From Melioribacter sp051488665 (lineage in GTDB: Bacteria > Bacteroidota > Ignavibacteria > Ignavibacteriales > Melioribacteraceae): a stretch of 64,000 nt of DNA. Below, piece by piece: positions 59,951 to 64,000 of this stretch. Positions within the stretch are counted from its first letter, which is position 1, and the number at the start of each line of letters is the position of its first letter. The notes under the pieces were generated by a model. The model was given only the letters and a program-made list of their open reading frames with translations. It made no database searches and was not told where the DNA came from. The stretch covers positions 43,044 to 107,043 of the forward strand of contig NZ_JBPSEG010000012.1 of assembly GCF_051488665.1 (NCBI RefSeq), given 5' to 3'. The translations under genes were made by a program, and so were the position numbers.

Positions 59951-60108
59951 AAATTCACCATCATAGAGAAAAGAATATTATTGTCTTATTAAAAATACAA
60001 AATTATCTCTTTATTTCACTTACGGAATTTAATAAAAAATTTTTCTTCATAAAGATATATTGTCCTGATAACTTATTATATTTGCATTTAAAATAAATAC
60101 GGTGGAAT

Positions 60109-60933
60109 ATGAACGGAAAAACAATACTGATTACAGGTTCAACGGACGGAATCGGAAAACAAACCGCCGACGAATTGGCAAAAAGAGGTTATAATATAAT
60201 TATTCACGGCCGCGACAAGAAGCGTATCGAAACGACCGTGGAAGGACTCAAAAAGAAATATCCGCAAGTTAAAATCGACGGCATTCAAGCTGATTTATCC
60301 TCGCTCCGCAATTTAGTAAAATTGAGCGAAGAAATTAAACAAAGCTGCCCTCGAATCGACGTTCTGATCAACAACGCCGGAGTTTACTCGCAAAAGAAGG
60401 TGTTGACCGGAGACGGCTACGAACTAACTTTTGCAGTAAATCATCTGGCTCATATGTTATTGACTTATCTCCTTTCGGACGTCATCGCCGAGCCGGGCAG
60501 AATTATAAACGTCAGTTCGATCGCTCATCAGAACGGAAAGATCGACTGGAATAATCTTAACGCGGAAATTCATTACGACCCTTACGGCGCATACGCTCTG
60601 TCGAAGCTGGCAAATATTATTTTTACGATTGAATTGGCTAAACGTCTGAATAACAAAAATATTACGGTAAACGCGCTGCACCCGGGAGTAATCGACACAA
60701 AACTGTTGCGGGCGGGTTTCAGCATTAAAGGAGATTCGTTGGAAAAAGGAGCCGAAACTTCGGTCTATCTTGCCGATTCGGAAGAAGTTGCAAATATAAC
60801 CGGGGCTTATTTTATAGATAAAAAGCAGGCGCGTCCCTCGTCAATCTGCCATGACGAAAATTTGAGAAAAAAATTCTGGGACGTCAGCGCCGAAATGATC
60901 GAAGCGGCTACGGGTGTTAAAATTGCAATTTAA
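60109..60933 (+). CDS. Short-chain dehydrogenase/reductase
   Basis: The 274 residues have the SDR Rossmann motif ILITGSTDGIGKQTADEL, the NNAGVY motif, catalytic Ser in INVSSIAHQ, and YGAYALSKLANIIF (Tyr and Lys), then HPGVIDTKLL. The pattern is closest to retinol-dehydrogenase-like SDRs using NADP; substrate unknown. A TATATTTG -7-like box (60077-60084) lies 25 bp before the start. Convergent with the next gene, overlapping by 4 bp. Confidence 0.9.
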   Translation: MNGKTILITGSTDGIGKQTADELAKRGYNIIIHGRDKKRIETTVEGLKKKYPQVKIDGIQADLSSLRNLVKLSEEIKQSCPRIDVLINNAGVYSQKKVLTGDGYELTFAVNHLAHMLLTYLLSDVIAEPGRIINVSSIAHQNGKIDWNNLNAEIHYDPYGAYALSKLANIIFTIELAKRLNNKNITVNALHPGVIDTKLLRAGFSIKGDSLEKGAETSVYLADSEEVANITGAYFIDKKQARPSSICHDENLRKKFWDVSAEMIEAATGVKIAI

Positions 60934-61388
60934 TTCCAGGCTGTCTTCTCGGCTTTGAATTTGATTTCGTATTTTTTCGTATAAGTATTGTTGAACATGC
61001 TCAGTTCCATCCGGATTCCTTTGCCCGTAATTTTATAATCCGCCGCGCTCAAAGTATCGACTTCAAGATTCTTCGTAGCGCATTTGTCGAGAAATTCGCC
61101 GAGAGCTTTATCAGCTTGGGCTTTGTTGTTGTACATAAAATCGACCTGTATTTGAAATATTCCGTCTTTATCGGCAATAAACGCCATTCTTGCTTTATTG
61201 TTTTGGTAGAAGATGCATTCCATAGCGGGATTGCTTTTGTCGTGGAATTTCGGTTTGCCGAATTTTTTAATGACTTCGCCGCTGCTTCTGCCGATGAATT
61301 CGCAGAGCGAGAGATCCTGTGAATAGAAATTTGCCCCGAGCGGAAGAAGGAAAATCAACAGGAAACCGATTGATTTCCTCATATCCAC
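60930..61388 (-). CDS. Small exported protein of unknown function
   Basis: A signal peptide (about 1-22, ending GANFYSQ) is followed by 130 residues with a recurring FGKPKFHDKS-type and YNNKAQADKALGEFLDKC segment and two Cys; no family is recognised. Its 3' end overlaps the convergent SDR by 4 bp, so antisense pairing of the two mRNA ends is possible. Confidence 0.55.
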   Translation of the reverse strand: MDMRKSIGFLLIFLLPLGANFYSQDLSLCEFIGRSSGEVIKKFGKPKFHDKSNPAMECIFYQNNKARMAFIADKDGIFQIQVDFMYNNKAQADKALGEFLDKCATKNLEVDTLSAADYKITGKGIRMELSMFNNTYTKKYEIKFKAEKTAWN

Positions 61389-61441
61389 CCCTTTCTTATT
61401 TATATATCGAAATTAATTTTCGATTTTCAGAAAGAGGTATT

Positions 61442-61558
61442 TTACGCCACTAATATATCGTATAATAAATAGCCGATAATGTAGACTACGCTTACGCTCA
61501 GAATTCCCATCAGGAAATAGAACGCTAAATCGTTTAGTTTCTGATTATTTGCCTCCAT
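61442..61558 (-). CDS. Possible 38-aa single-pass membrane peptide
   Basis: In the 300-bp gap before the phosphate transporter lies a short frame MEANNQKLNDLAFYFLMGIL continuing SVSVVYIIGYLLYDILVA. It has a polar start and one clear membrane segment. An ATG three codons upstream (61567) is an alternative. No obvious ribosome site. Small one-helix proteins often modulate transporters; this one is only a candidate. Confidence 0.35.
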   Translation of the reverse strand: MEANNQKLNDLAFYFLMGILSVSVVYIIGYLLYDILVA

Positions 61559-61693
61559 ATGCCCCATATCAGTTTTAACTTACATTGCTAATTACGATTT
61601 TTTTCTTAAAAATTCAAACCTAATCCTAATTTATCCGAAGTTATTCAGGATACGTTATCTTTTTATCCTTGTGTTCACTTCTTTATTTCGAAT

Positions 61694-63895
61694 TTATTTT
61701 TTCTCGCCGTTTTTCAGAAATTCATTTATCGCTTTCAGATTATCGAGAATGTCTTCGGTCTTAAAAAGAATATTAAGGAACAAAAGGTTCGTCCTGGCTT
61801 TCAATTTTCCCTGTTTGATATATTTAATCTGGCTTTTGTCGAGCTTGCGTATCAAATCCTTCGCTTTTTCATATCTGTCGTTAAAATTCTTTTTCTTCTC
61901 CGGGTCGAAGGCTTTAACGACTGACTCGAGAGCGTCTTTTAAATCTTTCAAATCTTCTATTTGTTCTTTAATTAGTCCGGAGTGATTATTGTCGATATGT
62001 TCGAACGCTTCTTTGGCGATATCTCTTAAATTCTGGGCGGCGTCGCCGATAGCCGTTACCGTCTTTCCGAATTCGACATTATCTTCCAATCCGTCGACAA
62101 ATTGAGCGCTGTACAACAGTTTATTAATCAGAACCGCGCTTTCTTCTTCCAGTTCTTTAGTTTGCTTTTTCGATTTTTTTAATTTATTCCGTTTTTCAGC
62201 CGATAAACCAGTGCAGATTCCGGAATAAATTTTATCGACGTTTTTCAGATAATTGTCGAGGTTTTCTTTGAACGAATTCGACAGAAATGCTTTCTCTTCT
62301 TCGAGCAGCGATTCTTCGACCTTTTTAACTTTCTTTTCTCTCTTGCGATGAAGCAGATTAGTGCGCACAATCGAAAGGGCGACAAGCGCAAAGATAATAA
62401 TAACCGCCGCAACACCTCCGTAGTAAATCAGCGCGGCAATAGCGCCGCTTATTGCAACCGCGATAAAAGCCGTAAAAACCCAGCCTGCAATAACGGTTAA
62501 TACTCCGTTAACGCGGTAGACTGCGCTGTCGCGTCCCCAGGCTTTATCCGCAAAAGATGTTGCCATTGCGACCATAAAAGTCACATAAGTTGTCGAAAGT
62601 GGAAGTTTATACGACGTGGCTACCGAAATAAGACTGCTTGCCACCATCAGATTGACCGTAGCGCGGATGTAGTCGAATGCCGGACGTTCTTTTTTCTTTA
62701 ATTTCATGTATTCTGCTTTGTTGACGTCGAAACGTTTATCCAGTTTTTTCAGGTATTTCTTCGGAATGATTTTTTTAATTGTGTAGCCGGCATTCAATCC
62801 GATTCTTACAATGTTTCTGGCAAGAGCCGACGATTCGAATTTTTCGTATCCTTCGAACTGCCTTCCCAAATTAATCTCGGTTTTCGTAACCGAGCGGGCT
62901 TTTTTATTGAGCCAGAGAGTTCCGATCATAATAAAACCCGCCAGAACAAGAATAACCGAATTTGCTTTGACCGGCTCTTTCAAAGCTTCCATTGTCATAT
63001 TCAAAGGATTATCGCTCATCGAAGCTATCTGATACGAATTCAAACCAGCCAGCGGAACTCCGATAAAATTCACAAGGTCGTTTGCCGCAAATGCCAACGC
63101 CAGCGAGAATGTCCCGATCAACACAATCGGTTTTAGAATATTAATCTTCGTAAACCAGAGGAGCAATTGAAAAACGACCGTCCAGAAAATTACGCTCGCC
63201 AGCAATACTGTTTTAGTGTGGGATAGAATCCAGTCGACGTCTTCTTTAGAAAGAAACGTTGTGCCTTTGGCTCCTTTGATAAAAATAAAATAAGTAATTG
63301 CGGTCAAAGCCAGCGCGCCCCAGATTGCGCCGTATTTTCTGAACCTTTCTTTATAGTCAAATGTGAATATCAATCTCGAGATAAATTGTATTACGGAGCC
63401 TGCTATAAAAGAAATAAGCACGGACAAGAATATTGCGGAGAAGATGCCCGATACGCGCGCGGTATTTATATAATTTCCGATTTCATCTATGCTTTGTCCC
63501 GCTTCGGAAATTTTAATAAAAGATACGGCAAGACTTCCGCCCAACAGACCCGATATGAGAGACACGGTTGTGGAAGTCGGAATTCCGAAAGTATTGTACA
63601 TATCGAGCAAAATAACGTCGGTAAACATAACGGCTACGAAAATCGTCATAACGTCGCTGAAATAGAACATTTCGGGATGAAAGATTGCTTTGCGCGCCAC
63701 TTCCATCATACCGCTGGAAAACAATGTTCCGACTACAACGCCGAAACCGGCAACTACCAGAATAATATGCCTTGGAGCCACTTTCGAACCGATGGCGGAA
63801 TTAAGAAAATTGACGGCGTCGTTTGCAACGCCAACGATCAAATCGGATATAGCCAGCACAAAAAGTATTATTATGAATATCAGGTATGTTTCCAC
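61694..63895 (-). CDS. PiT-family phosphate transporter with C-terminal PhoU-like domain
   Basis: The 733 residues are a full PiT permease plus a soluble tail. PiT signatures are the two ANDxxN motifs (GVANDAVNFLNSAIGSK near 23 and LAFAANDLVNFIGVP near 262), GIPTSTTVSLISGLLGG, and PLSTTYVTFMVAMATSFADK. Membrane helices run to about 515. Residues about 545-730 are charged and helical and resemble PhoU/DUF47 phosphate regulators. It imports inorganic phosphate with H+ or Na+; the fused tail may gate it. Upstream 105 bases to the window end show no gene. Confidence 0.93.
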   Translation of the reverse strand: METYLIFIIILFVLAISDLIVGVANDAVNFLNSAIGSKVAPRHIILVVAGFGVVVGTLFSSGMMEVARKAIFHPEMFYFSDVMTIFVAVMFTDVILLDMYNTFGIPTSTTVSLISGLLGGSLAVSFIKISEAGQSIDEIGNYINTARVSGIFSAIFLSVLISFIAGSVIQFISRLIFTFDYKERFRKYGAIWGALALTAITYFIFIKGAKGTTFLSKEDVDWILSHTKTVLLASVIFWTVVFQLLLWFTKINILKPIVLIGTFSLALAFAANDLVNFIGVPLAGLNSYQIASMSDNPLNMTMEALKEPVKANSVILVLAGFIMIGTLWLNKKARSVTKTEINLGRQFEGYEKFESSALARNIVRIGLNAGYTIKKIIPKKYLKKLDKRFDVNKAEYMKLKKKERPAFDYIRATVNLMVASSLISVATSYKLPLSTTYVTFMVAMATSFADKAWGRDSAVYRVNGVLTVIAGWVFTAFIAVAISGAIAALIYYGGVAAVIIIFALVALSIVRTNLLHRKREKKVKKVEESLLEEEKAFLSNSFKENLDNYLKNVDKIYSGICTGLSAEKRNKLKKSKKQTKELEEESAVLINKLLYSAQFVDGLEDNVEFGKTVTAIGDAAQNLRDIAKEAFEHIDNNHSGLIKEQIEDLKDLKDALESVVKAFDPEKKKNFNDRYEKAKDLIRKLDKSQIKYIKQGKLKARTNLLFLNILFKTEDILDNLKAINEFLKNGEKK

Positions 63896-64000
63896 AATAA
63901 ATCTCCGTTTTGGTCTGTTTTTTCAAATATTTCGAGGATGATATCGGATTTTGAAAATTTTGGAGAGTAATCTAATAAATTATATTGATTAATCGAAAAA

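Noticed and set aside
1..64000. CRISPR array or Cas genes
   Set aside because: No regular 25-40 bp repeats with unique spacers and no Cas motifs were seen.

Overview
The window looks like chromosome of an FCB-group bacterium, most likely Ignavibacteriota (Melioribacter/Ignavibacterium-like). This is inference. It rests on the long three-domain form of IspG, the Nif3 plus C4-zinc-ribbon pair, DUF1858 and DUF6132 redox proteins, a TTTG-N19-TAAATTTG promoter of Bacteroidetes type before carAB, and the general protein style. There is one tRNA (Asp), no rRNA and no CRISPR array.

The sequence falls into two halves. From base 1 to about 30.0 kb it is visibly AT-richer, and mobile and cargo genes dominate. 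From tRNA-Asp (30,019-30,093) to the right end, codon use shifts to many TCG/CGA-type codons and the genes are ordinary housekeeping genes. The 3' end of tRNA-Asp points into the AT-rich half, so the tRNA is the likely edge of a genomic island whose other end was not found in the window.

Island, 1-8.5 kb: a leftward heavy-metal resistance operon. An SmtB-type ArsR repressor with a perfect 20-bp operator comes first, then a Cys-rich exported protein, TolC-type outer-membrane factor, adaptor, CusA/CzcA-type RND pump, a PII-like protein of the efflux-linked type, a small anchored protein, a ZraP/Spy-like metal-binding protein and a small exported protein.

Island, 8.5-30 kb: an integrative element. 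It holds a broken integrase carrying a short palindromic insertion, a leftward mobility block (HTH/excisionase-like gene, tyrosine recombinase, PrimPol-helicase, zinc-finger gene) and defence-type cargo. The cargo is a two-gene QueC-like module, a complete type I restriction operon (hsdM, hsdS, hsdR) trailed by a YgjP-like metallopeptidase and a NucS-like nuclease, and a XRE-ImmA/PIN pair. Next come a decayed ATP-binding regulator, about 1.2 kb of non-coding DNA with large hairpins and repeats, a secreted thermonuclease, a DUF6266-like gene, and a Zn-ribbon/SymE-like pair close to the tRNA.

Core half, 30-64 kb: YceI-MarR; a protease lipoprotein followed by mgsA and a DinB-like gene; two small membrane proteins; cspA; cysE-cysK preceded by a 29-codon reading frame that ends in a run of cysteine codons, a probable cysteine-sensing leader peptide and the most interesting item here; a thiol-redox cluster; rlpA; carAB; a large multi-PAS histidine kinase with a receiver protein; an alpha-amylase family enzyme; dnaG; a DJ-1-like gene with ispG; Nif3 with its zinc-ribbon partner; aroE and a TPR protein; a galactokinase-like protein lacking its catalytic residues; an SDR; and a PiT phosphate transporter with a PhoU-like tail.
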